64,000 bases of DNA, from NCBI GenBank assembly GCA_028564675.1, contig JAOVVO010000008.1:1-64000 (forward strand), given 5' to 3'. The position numbers and the translations under genes are program-made. Positions 1 to 20,800 of this stretch are shown here, piece by piece; the first letter of the stretch is position 1; each line of letters starts with the position of its first letter. The notes below the pieces were generated by a model that did no database searches, had not been told where the DNA came from, and saw nothing but the letters and a program-made list of their open reading frames with translations. Source of the stretch: Onchocerca lupi. Its lineage: Eukaryota; Nematoda; Chromadorea; Rhabditida; Onchocercidae.

Positions 1-159
1 AAAAATAAATAATAATAATAATAAATAATAATAATAATAATAAATAATAATAATAAATAATAATAATAAATAATAATAATAATAAATAATAATAACAAAT
101 AATAATAAATAATAATAATAATAAATAATAATAATAAATAATAATAATAATAATAATAT
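1..159. repeat. (AAT)n microsatellite with AAAT interruptions
   Basis: Nearly pure TAA/AAT trinucleotide array, regularly broken by AAAT units, starting at or before the window edge. It is the reverse complement of the (ATT)n array at 1011-1131, and the two lie on either side of the first visible SALL exon. Confidence 0.95.
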
Positions 160-674
160 AGTAATGAGAGCTTGAGAGATGACGAATATATGCGCATATA
201 ATGATATGTTTATTAGGTAACTTCGACCGACTACGAGTGCTAATTTTAATAATTATGGCGATTCGATTTATGATGCGAATAATTATCAACATCAGCAACA
301 TTGTTCCATGACTATGTTTCGATAGAAACGACTAATTTCTTAGTTACTGAATGAATGAGCGAGTGATAATATATTTATTGGCATTTGGAGTATAAGTTGT
401 AGAGAAACAATGCAAATTTTAGAATTAGAATTTCTAATCGAAATATTAGCTTTCTTTTTTTCGATAAATTCCCAGATTCATTTAAAATAATGAGAAAAAG
501 TTTGCAAAATTCTACAAATTTTATTTTAAAACCTTCGAAATATTCCGATTTGTAGTGAAGCATTTATGCATATCATTTATTTTTTTTTTTTAATTTCAAT
601 CTATTATCTTTATTTCTATCAGTTATCATATTATCTTTAGTCATTACTGTAAATGAATATACATATTTATTTAG
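160..674. other. AT-rich sequence upstream of first visible SALL exon
   Basis: No exon could be supported here. A short open stretch near 240-325 reads Asn/Tyr/His-rich, but it ends at TAG and has no Cys pair to complete the split finger of exon 675-782. It is probably intron of the SALL gene, because that finger needs an upstream exon. Confidence 0.5.
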
Positions 675-7898
<7,224 letters not shown>

Positions 7899-10800
7899 TA
7901 ATAATTGTGATTAATTTGATTATACAGGTCTTTTTTTTTTTGTCCAAAAATCAGTGCAAAAATTAAGTGATAAATATTTAAACTTTACTAATAATTTTTA
8001 TCCGTCTGAAAAGTTGTTAAATTTTAAAACTTAAGTTTTTTGCAATTTTTCTACATTATAAATAGCTTGCTTCTTTCACTCCTTTTTTTGTACCAATTAC
8101 TTTTGCAAATGGACTATATCTCCCGTGAAATTTGACCAGAATGAAAGCAAAAATTACTCGTTGTAAAGTTAGCATTTTTTTTGTTGAGCATAGTTAAATC
8201 CTAATTCATTCTTGCCAAGTGATCTGAAAGTATAAATTGGTTTATTACATATCAAATATCGAATAATTCGATTAACAATAAGTAAACATTTTCTAATTAA
8301 TAATGAATTACAAGAAATATTATACAAAAATTATATCCATGGTGAAAACTAAAATAATTTAAAAAATAATAATAGATTTTTAAAAAATGACAATGGACAA
8401 AAATTTGTCAACTTTTGGATCAGCGAGAAAAATCATTATGTTTTTTCTTTTGCATTATTTCTCAGTCCAATGCCATCGATATCCGATATTTTCCAAAGTT
8501 TTATTGATCATTCAGTTATAATTAATTATACTTTGTCGATTCTACTGATATGACAATGTGTTTTATGTTAAAATAATTGGTTCTTCTTTTTTTAGAGTAT
8601 TGCAATTTTTATAAATTTATAAAATGGCGATCTTTTTGTTAACTACAATTGGCGACAATTACATAAGATGAATTATTATCCTTTAACCCCTAATCTTTGA
8701 CCTCTTGTTGTAGAATATAGTACAAGTTATTTATATTCATTTTCCTAATGGAAGCTTTAAGGCTCATATGAGTGGACGATACATTTCGATTCTCAATTGT
8801 TTTGAGAAAATCTTGAATTTTTAGCTTCCGTTGAAGAAAATTTACTTGACAAATTAGTAATTGTTGACAAATCCGTCCGTTTGCAAAACTGATCAATAAT
8901 TGCTATCTTTTACAATTAAAGCTTAGAGAAATGATATTTTATTTAAGGGAAAGTAATGCTATCACATGTAAAAGCAGAAGAAATTCAGAAAAAACTAACA
9001 TTGTAAATTAATATCCTTTCAATTATCATTTTGTGATGAATTTCTTTGTCATTTTATTCAAAAAGCTGTTGTTGGCAATTTTGCATTATCATTCTATTAT
9101 TGCTTTGTTTTTGTGTTGTTCAAATTATATTTGCCATTGGAATGTTTTGCTTTTGGATGCTTATATCTATTACTCGAACTCGTTTTTTTTTTTCTGCTCT
9201 TCCGGAATGATCAGGATAAAATCCGGAGAGAAATGAATGATACTGAGAAAGGAATACTATTGGTGGGAAGTTTTAATAACGGAAGAAAGGAGGACGGATA
9301 ATGATTACGTAGAAGCATACTTGGAAGAATTTTGCAATACAATAGCTAGCAACAACATATTGGGATTGTTAATTTAATGAGATAATTTTTAATTTTTGCA
9401 TAAAACAATTCATTAATTAATATTCAAAACTAACCTCAGAAACTCGAAAATCTCTTTTTTTTTTTTCGTTCATTTTCAATTTATTTATTTATAAAAATAA
9501 TTGAAGCCAAGAAATTGCGAGAGAAGAATCAGGAAATTTTTTCAAAAATAACGCAAAATATAATTCTTCTTTAAGTAAATGGGAAATTCAATTGAAATTT
9601 CATGACAAATTGTTGTTTAATCTAAAAAATTTTTGCATTTGAATTACGTTGACCTTTTACCGTGATATTCCTCAATGCGCCACTGGTATTTTATTATCTT
9701 GTATTAAGTAATTTATTACTATTGTATTAAGTACATCATTGCGTAATTATCATTGCTATTGCCAAATTATAATTATTGAATTTGAGCTTTCTTTCTTTCT
9801 TCTTTTTTTTTTTTTTTTTAAATCCATGTATCCTGAAAAATGAAACGTTCCCAACAGGAACATGGTAATTATCTCTGGCTTTCTTAATTCATACCGCATT
9901 CTTCATTTTCATTAATGAATTAACTATTATTGCGGTGAATAATTGGTACGGTCATAAACATATATTGTTGTACTTTTTTTTTTTTTTGAGAAAATTTAAA
10001 ATTGCTATTAAAAATTATTCAATTTAAATTAAACAATGCGTGGGTCTGTTTTTTATGTATGTGTCTGTTTGTGTGTTTCTGTGAAATTTATTTCTCGCAC
10101 TGATTAATATTAATTTCGTAATCGAAATTTTCTATCTTTAATTTTTTCTTTTTTTTTTTTTTGTTATGAATGAAATGAAAATGCTTAATTTTATAAAAAA
10201 GAAATGGCTTTATTTCGTGCAAGTAAACACATCGAAGAAATGATTTCAGAAAGTAAAAATATCAATTAGAATATGTCAAATATTCACAGAAACGGAAATA
10301 GTAAGTTTAAGTAATCAACAACAATTCTATTTTTTAATTTTGCCTCTTCTGTATCATCCTATGGAAAATTTAGCTGTAGAATTCAGAGGGAAAAAGTGAC
10401 GAATATAAAAAGTAAATTTCAATCCAATAATAATTTTCAATTACAGTTTTCTGTTTCCGGCATAATCAGAAAATCTTAATAATTATCCATTTAGTATATT
10501 ATTATCGTGATCAATATTGCACCGTATTAATTCCCGTGTTTTATTGATAGATGATGGAATATCAGTTTAGCTTAATCTTTTATTGAAATCCCATTATCTA
10601 ACTTCATCTTATTTTTAATCCTTTCAAGTTTTATGAAAATAAAAAAAGAAAAAATGGATGAAATCATCCACAACTGAAGCAGTCAATGGAATGATAACTA
10701 ATAACTATTTGAACATTTTGAATCACTGTCGAAAAAATTTCACATCATCGATCAGATGTAAAATGATGTTACCCGCTAAAAATTTCTTGATTTGTTGCTT

Positions 10801-13800
10801 TACATATTTCTTGATGATTTTTATTGATGCAGCATTGAGGATTGCTGCGTGAACAATCAAGTATTTGCATCAATAAATGGTATTTTTATTTTTCAAAAAT
10901 ATTCTTTTCGATTAAATCATTTTGTTTGTAATAATTTTGTTTTCACTTCCGCGATTTATCACTTTGTTTTGTTTAAAATTTAACTTTCCCCGAAAACATA
11001 TCACACACAATTAGAGAGCTAAGGAAAAAGAAATAACAATTTTACATCAAATTATGTAATTGCTTGCACCATGTAATTTGCATCTTTGAATGCAGATATT
11101 TGATACAAATAACATTTGTTTTTTCACTTCAAAAGTTTTCAAAGTTTTATTGTGAATATTTTGTCGAATAACTGAATTTGATATTTCTCAAAAGAGCAAT
11201 GCCTAATATGCAATTATCGCAAAGCCAGTCAAACGCTTTTTTCATGGAATTTCATAAAATCGGCGAATTTCAAAAAGTAGAATTCTTGATAGAACCAAGC
11301 AAGTTGGTTATAATATCCCTGCTTTCGGTATATGTAATAAATTAAACTAAAAATTTTGAATTTCAAAATTTTTTTATGTAGAAAAAATTATAACATAGCG
11401 ATGTTATAGTGTAAATTATGGTAGCACTATTATCAGAAAGTGCTTGTATATTTCAATTAATTATCCTAAAAACAGTTGTCGATCCAGAAAATTGAGATAA
11501 AGATGAGTGAGCATTCAAAGAACAGCAAATAGCAAAGATCGATTAATGGAATGTAGAAGAATTGAGAATTGATGATAATGAAATTACGACATTTCTTCAA
11601 TTTCGCTTTAGAAGAATAATTGTGATGTAATTAAATAATTATACCAATCGAATATCAAATGATACGTCTTGAATTCTTTTTAAACTAATTTTTTTTTTAA
11701 GATCTCGTAAGTAATCATAAATAAAGTGAAAAGTGAGTTAAATAACTGAGAGAGATATGAATAATTTTGAATGATAAAGAGATGAATATATGCAAATATA
11801 TTTATTTATAACTAGGAAAGTCGTTATGGCTATTAATTTTATTATTATCATTATTATTTAAAGTTATTGCTATTATTATTATTATTATTATTGCTATCAT
11901 TATTAATATAATTGTGATAGTAATAGTAATAATTCATTTTTCCAAAAAAAAAAGATTATGTGGAATACAAAAAATAGGCCAATTATCAATAAGCAAAAAA
12001 TAAAATAAATTAAAGTAACATTTCGTAAAAAAAAAAAAAAAGCAAATTAGACAGTAAAGAAAGAAAAAATAAATACAGCAATTATGAAGCAATTAATGAG
12101 AGTTATGAAAAATGAAAGAAAATGACAATAAAAGTATGAGATGCAAATTTTTGTAATTGCTATGTAAGCAAGCAAATAACTAAAATAATGACTGCAATAA
12201 TTTTTCGGCAATAAGCCTTAGTTGGGACAATTCTTTTTGTGTGAAAGTAAAATTTTTATTGATTCGTTAATTTAATGAGCGAACTTTGTCTCGCTTATAA
12301 TTTCAATGAACAATCGAAATAATTTAATTGCGAAATAAGTGGCATGTCTTGATGCTAGTATTTGATAATTAAATTGTGTCAACCATTTTTCTTCGATTTT
12401 CTGAAATTCGAAAGCATTTGTTTCTTAATTAGCATATAAGCAAGTAATTCAAATTTCTATTAACATTCCTAAAAAAATTTTTATTTTGGAAGGTTCTATT
12501 TATCGTTAACTAGCATATCTAAAAAATTCATTTTTTAAAAATCTTTTTATCGTCTAACTTTGCTATCTTTTTCCCTCTCTTCCATTTCTTTTTGTTTTTT
12601 GTCAACTGATTCTTGAAAATATTGATGTTTCAATTAGCTAAAATAAAGTCCGATCATTAGGAAATATGCAATATTATGGTGATAAGCCAGACACTGCCTT
12701 TTCAAATATATTTCTTTCAAATTAGTATTGCATTGTTGCGATTCATTATGCTGGATAATTTCAGTAGTATTATCATTTATTCAGGTTTTTATAGTTTAGT
12801 TGAATTTCAAATTTCAAATTCATATTTCAAATTCAATCCATTTTTGATAAGGAATTTCGAAAATTGAATTATTTCCATATTCAGCTGTTTTCAATTCCTA
12901 GAATATGATAATTCCCGAAAATTTTTGGTTTATTAATCTTTTCGCGATTTTTATTTGCCAACATAATACAATTAAAAATCAAGCAAATTAAACTTAATAT
13001 TTATTTCCTCCACAACTCCAAAATTTGTATAAAATAATCGAAAAAAAGGCGCAGAAAAGAAGCTTACTTTATTCATTGTATTTATTCAAGGAAAATTTTC
13101 CGATGATATTTTTTCAAGAAAAATTTCTCGAATAACGACATTTTTTCTTTTTCTTTTTTTTTTTTTTTTTGAATAACTAAGACAGAAGGTGTGAATTCTC
13201 ATCAATTATTCATTTCGAACTAAGATATTTATAGGATAAAGACTGATTGATGCAAAATTTATCTGATATTTTATCAATTATCAAAGAATGTTTACGTTTT
13301 AGAAAAACTTCTTATATTTTACAGTACACAATCTTCTTGGATAATATTTAAGATAAAAGATTGTTCGGAGGTCTGAGATAATCTTATCACAACTATGAAA
13401 TAAGAGAACTGATAACCATGCGGATAACTGAAAAAGATGTGAAATTGTTAGTGTATCAAATTCAATTTTTTTGATGTAAATTAATTTCCACCGATTTTAT
13501 TGTTCTTATTGATAAAATGTTTGCAATTGGATTAATCAATAATTATTAATGGTAAATGATTCCTAATGATTGTTATTATTTTATAATTATGATGAAATGA
13601 AATTTAAAAAAGAAAAATAAAGTTTCAAATATTTCAATGTAAGGGAGAAATATTTATTTCATTGAATGTTTTATATCTCATTGTTAATTTTTCGAACTTC
13701 TACAATCAATAATTAAAATGGCCGTATGATATCCGTTAATTAGCAGATTCGTAGATAAAATCTATTAACTTTAGTTAAATCATTACCTGATGCTATGCTA

Positions 13801-16800
13801 TAATCTTCTTATTGTGTTCAAAATTCAAAATATTAGATAATGTGATAACACCGTTCTATTCATAGGTTATTAGATAACTCATAAGCTACGCTTTTTTTTA
13901 TATTTTTCGTGAAATTTTTTCTAAAATATTTTTTCTTCTTCTTCGAATCTATCGATTTATCAGTTTCATCTTGTTCGGTAAAAATTTCAAGTCAAAAGCC
14001 AGAAATGTTTTTATTTTAGAAAAATATTTTCTTGATTACACATTGCAACAAAATAACCGGTTATTAATTCACTATTAGTATTGAGTTTTTTTTTTTTTAA
14101 TTCAAAAATAATCGATTACAATCATTTATTGATTACTTTAATTGTTTCATTTTAACAGTAATAGTATGGACCAAAAAAAAAAAAAAAAAAAAAAGATCGA
14201 ACAAAAAAAGTCTTCTTTTTGTTGTTAAAAAATTCAAAGTTATCTGTATTTTAATTCTTTAAATAGAATAGTTGATTGATTAATTTGTCATTTAATTATA
14301 ATAAAAATCTATGAAACTAGCTCTTCCTATTAATACTAAAATTCGTTAGAAAGTGCCATCTTAGATTAATTTTTTTTTTTATCTTCTAGGAATTCGCCAG
14401 TAATGTTTCCTCTTTCAATTCCTTTTTTTCTCATATATTTTTATTTCATTTCAAAAGTATAATATTCAGAATTTTCATTAGCTATCCATTATTATGCTTT
14501 ATTTTAAAAACTTTCAAATTTTTGAATAATCTAGTTATTAACATGAAATGAGAATGAAACGTTAATTTTTGGGAATAAATGAACTGAAAATGATGTTTGT
14601 TTTTGTTCCATCGTTTTGCTATAATTTTATCATTCAATTTCCGATTAATAAAAAATACGATTTCCATAGAATAATAAGCATTGTTTCTACTGAATCATTG
14701 TTTATCATTCGTCAATATTTTTTTTTTTCGCATATCTGCGTGATTCCATCATTATTTTTCGATCGTTTTTTCCTTCCTTTGAAAAAACCAGCTTGATTTA
14801 TGTTATTTTGGATTTTTTCGAAAACATTCGAAATTTTCTGTTAAACAAAAATAACGGATTTTATATAAACAATGAATTTTTATCGGGAGTTCACATTGGT
14901 AAATTACTAATTTACTGCATATCAAATGTGTCAAATCAATTTTCTTCGAAAACGTTCGAAAATTTTGATGGTGGTTTTGCTTATCATTTGCTTATCTCTC
15001 ATTGTCCCGCTTTTGAGAACTTTCTAACGATTTGAATCTTATTCTCACCCGGTTATACTAATTAACTCTTCATTTTAAGCCTAACAAATTGTGGGTTTAG
15101 TTGAAGTGTACATTTAAAAAAAGTTGAAATTAGGCATTTTTCTTGAGAATCAAGTTCAAATTGTTAATTCATTTTATCTAATTCACTTGAAATTATCTCA
15201 GATACGATTTTTTAATGCTTTCGTACTAAAAAAAATGTTAGGCTTAAAAAGTATTGTCTTTGAATCTGATTTCATTTTTTTAGCAGTTTTTAGCTGATTT
15301 AATTTTTTTAGTTGTAGATTTAGCATATTGCTGTTCATTTACATTTTTATTCGACTATGTTGTCTTTTAGGATTTCCGGGAAAAGTGCATCCATCCAACT
15401 GATTTCACTTTTACATTGTAATGATTTATCTAAATTGTTTTTATTTAAACTTCGAAAGTAAGCATAAAAGAACTCTTATAATGCTTTGAAATCAATGAAG
15501 CATCATGTACTGACTGATTTTAAAAAATTTTCATATTTAATTAATTGTCTTATGAAGTTTTTTCAAAGAATCATTATTTCATGATATGACGATTACTTTT
15601 AGTAATTACTGTAATGGTTACTATCAAACGATTTAGTACGATAATTTGATGATAGGAAAAATGAACGAAAGGAAAACGTTGCTAACATATTCTAAGAAAT
15701 GCTTAACCGATCATTGAACGAAACAAAAAAAAAAAAAAAAAAAAAAAAAAGAAGAAAGAAAAAGTTTTGGAATGAAAATGTAATGAAAAAAATGCCAACA
15801 ACATTTCTCAACAATTTTACGATAATAGTATATATACAGTGCAATGAAAAGCAGATTGCTCATTTTTTTTTTTCTTCTACCTGTGGTGACATAATTATGT
15901 GACATTTCTCGTACATTTATGGAAGGAGCATGACTGATGGATAGCTTGATCATTCGAAATTTTTCGTAGTCTTTGTTAATCAAGTATTTCTGATCTTTGG
16001 AATTTCGATCTTTTTTGAGAGAGATCAATTTTGAAAATGTGGAAATAATTTATCTTATCGTATTATTAAATTTTAATATTTATAATCAGGTTTATTTTAT
16101 TGTTGCGATTAGAATTCTTTTTTTTTTTTTACAAATTACTTCCAAAATTTTTGTAATGACTGAAAAATTATTCCGTTTGTTTATATATTTATTTCTGTTT
16201 AGGTAGAAAATGCAAACAAACAAACATGACAATTATACAGTATATTTTGATACAAATGTTTATTCTGTTTATAAGAATAGAAAGGAATTTTCCAGAAAAC
16301 TTAAAAAAATTCAATTTAAGATTCATTTTCGAAAAACAAAGGATGTAATAATACTTTAACATCAGTAAAATTTCAATTAAATAAAATATTATACAAAAAT
16401 TATGAAATGTAATTTAGTAATATAGTTTAAATTTTGTTCTAAATAATTATATAATACAATAATCAGTTCTTAAAATGGATAAACCATGAAAGTTCCTTTA
16501 TCATATTTGAATCATTTTATCAATATTATTGTTAATTCGTAGAATATTGGATATAAAATGTACTATTAAATTCATGATTACGCATATCATAGATAATGTT
16601 AATTTGTGGTCTTAATTTTTAGTATTGATAGTATGGAATGTGCATCATATATTATCTTTGTCACTCATATTTGTAAACATTACTTTTTTTTTTTATTATT
16701 CTACAGTTTAGAATATGAAATATTGATTGATTTTACTTATCTTAAGTTTTCCGCTATGCATTCAACTACCAACATGAATAGTATTGTAATAAAGGAAAAT

Positions 16801-17807
16801 TTTTAATTGAAATTTCCGGAAAATTTGATTGTTAAATGAAAAAACGTAAACGATTTTCATGTTTTATCAGAATAAAAGAGGAGAAAATTCAATTTTTGAA
16901 AATTTAATTGTATTTTTCGGGTTATGAAAAGATGAAATGATGGACATGCAATTAAACAAATTTTTGTTGATGTTTTTGAATGGAATGAGGAAAATCTTCG
17001 TTTTATTTGCGTGAAAAGATAACATTTTTATTAGAATTTCAAAACCGATATTTATATTATTTTAAATGTTTTTTCAAGAAATTACTGTAAAAAGGTACAA
17101 TTATTGCTCCATTTTTGCTTAGATTCTTTTATAATCCAATGATTTACATTTCCATTCGTTCAGTATAATTTTTATCTCATTGCTGAGGATCTATCTGTCT
17201 ATAATTAATTTTCAATTTAGCAAACTTGAAATATTCAGGTACTACCAACGATCCAGAAGATTTTTGTATAGAATAAACAGTTAATTAAATTATATTTATC
17301 ACCAAACGATCCATAAATTCATTTTTCAATTATTTTTGATATTTTTTCACTAGCTAAAAATGTTAAAATGTAACTCCAGATTGCAGGAAAAAAAGTCAAA
17401 TCCTTCCAATCTTATCAGCAATGATTAGCCTTCATAACTATCATGCTATATGATTACCTAAATGCATTAATTTATATTAATCAAGATTTATACCATTTAT
17501 TGTGTGCTAATCTCAACAACTAGCAAATGATAATAATTCCGTGTTAATGATTTCTGATAAACCATTAGGACCTGCTACCTCGTTTTCGCAAGTTTATTAT
17601 TCTCTCATAATTCTCGTCCCCAAATCAACCTTTTACCACAATGATGAGAAATATTAATCTGTCCAACATGACAATTCCTATAGCAACCAGTAAACAATTT
17701 CGTTTAATTGAGTCATGCTTAGTTTAGAATTCAGTAGAAATCATTGATCCATCAGTGTTAACAAATATCAGATTTTTCTACTTTATAAAATATCAGCTGA
17801 ATTTTAG
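7899..17807. other. About 10 kb AT-rich gene desert
   Basis: This lies between the SALL gene and the glucuronidase gene, both on the plus strand. I see only short scattered reading frames with no family resemblance and no splice-joined continuation. It contains many T and A homopolymers (for example about 21 A near 14174 and about 25 A near 15726) and a short ATT-rich microsatellite near 11865-11895. Developmental regulators often have large flanks, so cis-regulatory DNA or undetected non-coding RNA is possible but not shown by the sequence. Confidence 0.6.
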
Positions 17808-17809
17808 GT

Positions 17810-20800
17810 ATGTTTGTTTTGCTGTTATCAGTATTGTTTCCCAATGTTTGCACTATACTACAAGTGCAGGTATCATACATATATTAATCAATTTCATCTA
17901 TTTTGAATTATTCTTTTTCAGCAAATGCAAGTTAATATACGTACGTGTAACGTATGATCAACTTCTGTGTAGATAAATATACATTAATAATGCAAAAAAT
18001 AGGTATTGATAGAAATTTCGCAAATGATTTATACCTCACTGATAAACTAAATTATTTTATTTCTAGAAAATTCTTTTCCAAGAAATAATTCAAATCAGAG
18101 ATGTAAACTATATTAATCATTATAATATAATTTAATCTATTCAATCAACGAAGATACGAAAAAAAAATGATAGGATTCATCTAAATGAATTAATTTTAAT
18201 TAAAAATGAATTATTAAAATTTCACAGCGAAATGAACGGCGATTTTACGATCAGCTTGATGGTTTATGGACATTTGTAAGGGAGGAAAAGAATTCACCTT
18301 CCGTAGGTATAAAACGTGATTGGCATTTATATGATTTGTCGAAATTCGAGGTATTGCTATCAAATTTAGCAATTTAATGAAATTTCCTGCTTTTTTGATT
18401 GAACGTTGATTCTTTACCTAAAAAAATGACAATAAAAATATTCGGAAATAGTCATTCCAATCAAAGAAATCTATTTATTTATCTTAACTAATCTTAATAA
18501 ATCCAACTTTAGGGAAGTTTCAGAATGCTACTGTAATGCCGGTTCCGGCAGCTTATAATGATCTAACAGCAGATCGGGAAGTACGCGAACACGTCGGTTG
18601 GGTTTGGTATCAGCGCAAATTTTTCGTCAGCGTACGTGATAAATATTATCGGCATTTTGTTCGTTTCTCAAGTGTGCAATATTATGCCGTCGTCGTAAGT
18701 AAATTAAATTGCGTCAATAATTTCCATCATTTGCGACTGTTAGTGTATTCTATATTATTCGATATGTCGCATCGCTTAGCTTTATTTCGATCTTTCACAA
18801 ATGACTGTGCTAGCCTTCAAAAAAAGTATATTTCACGAATGGTTTCAGATTATGAAATTCTCGACAGTCAATAAAGAAATAATTTCTATAAATGATCGAA
18901 GATGCTATACAAATCATATTTGCACATCTGCTTTATTTTAAAACTAAGAACTTAAATCGATTCTAAAATTCAGTTCATAAATGAAAAAATTGTTGGCATT
19001 CATGTCGGTGGTCATCTACCGTTCGAAATCGATATCACGAATCACGTTTTATTCGATGACGAAAATCGTCTCACCGTAGCAGTGAACAACACGTTGACCT
19101 CAGAGACAATACCACCCGGTGAATTTCGATACGTTCAAAAACAGCGTGGCGGACGTAAACAGTATTCCGATGGGTTCGTCATTTGAGAAAAAATGTTTCA
19201 AGAAAATGTTAAGCTAAGATTATTCATCAGCGAATAATTGTAATTTTATTCCAATGAAAATTTCCATGAAAATTTCGAAAATTCTTTATATTATTGATAA
19301 TTAAAATGAAATGATTTTTGCAATTACAGCAGAATTCAAAGTGCATAATTTTTCGAAATAAATTAATAGATAGAAAATAGAAATTCATAATGTAAATTCT
19401 CATATGGAAGTTTATTAAATTCAATAAAATAAAACTCAAAATGAAGTAATGTCAGGAAAATCTCTTCTGCTCTTTTGGCTTTTAATTCCATTCATCAGAA
19501 CATGAAATTCAATAAAAAAATTTAAGCAAAGTAAATTCGAATTTTATAAAGTCATCATTTTCAGATTTTTCAAACAAACATGGAATTTCGATTTCTTTAA
19601 TTATGCTGGAATACTGAGACCCGTTTATATCACGCGGAAGCCATTTGCATATATTGATGATATTAGTATCAAAGCTGGAGCAGATGGTAAAAATGATAGT
19701 TTCAGCAAGGAAATTTGCTAAAAATTTTTCCACAAGAATAGGATTTATTTGACATTTATTTTAAAAAAAGAATAATTTAAAAAGAAAAAAACATTCTTAG
19801 AAAAAGCATGATTGGAAAAATAAGTTTATTTATAAGTTTATTCCAGCTAACATTCATTTTTTCAGTAGAATTTCAGAGTCAGTCAGTTATTTTTCTGCTT
19901 ATAAAAACTAAACTATTCACAGGATCTTTTGGCTACAAAGTATATACAGTATCGAGCACTCAGTTAGCAACACTCCAGGTTACAGTAATGGATAAAGATG
20001 GTACAGTAATATTTGAAAGTGATCAATATCATTATACTGGTCGTATCGAAAATATTAAACCTTGGTGGCCTCGTGATATGGGAGCTCCTGTATTGTACAA
20101 TTTCATGGTAAAGTTTCAAAAATCAATTGACTAAAAATCATGATTCTTTTTTTCTATCATCATCATGGAGATTGCTTTTAGTAGTAAAATTATATTTCTT
20201 GAAAATAGGAACTGATGGCGAAGTGGTTGATGCGAAACCTATTGCGAACTTTTCTATCATTTAAGAAAAAAAAAAAAAACGGAACGGAAATTTTGAAGTG
20301 TATTTTGCGGGAATGCATAAATTTTTATCGTTTCATATTTCAACATTAAATCGTTTAAATATTTTTCAATTTAATATTGCTATTTTTAAATAAATTAGTG
20401 AAATTACTGCAGTTTCTCAAACTTCGCATGATGATTTCGCTACAGATATAAAAGTAATTATGCAAAAAAAACAAACACATTTGTATGGATTACGAAGTAA
20501 AGTGAATTTTCAGGTGCAGTTATCGATTTCAGATGTTTTAATCGATGTGTATCGTTTGTGGTTCGGTTTTCGTACCATAAGTCTTTCAAAAAATCAAACT
20601 TTCATAAACGGAAAACCATTTTATTGTCATGGTTTTGGTATGCATGAAGATTTTGAAGTGTGTTTTCTTTTGAAATAATAATTCAAGTACAGGTAAACTG
20701 GAAACAAACTTCAAAATTGCCTCATTTGTTTGTGCTCAGTATATTAAAAAAAAGTCGTGAACTTAAAAAAACCAAGAGGTTAGCTATAAATAAATATTCT

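Noticed and set aside
240..325. Possible upstream SALL exon (Asn/Tyr/His-rich frame)
   Set aside because: It ends at TAG, has no suitable acceptor in phase and lacks the Cys pair that must precede exon 675-782.
10658..10852. 64-codon frame in the gene desert
   Set aside because: Short, with no motif; the hydrophobic end could mimic a membrane segment by chance.
14174..15750. Long A-runs as possible tails of inserted retroelements
   Set aside because: No reverse transcriptase, no target-site duplication that I could see and no repeat body next to them; such runs occur throughout the window.
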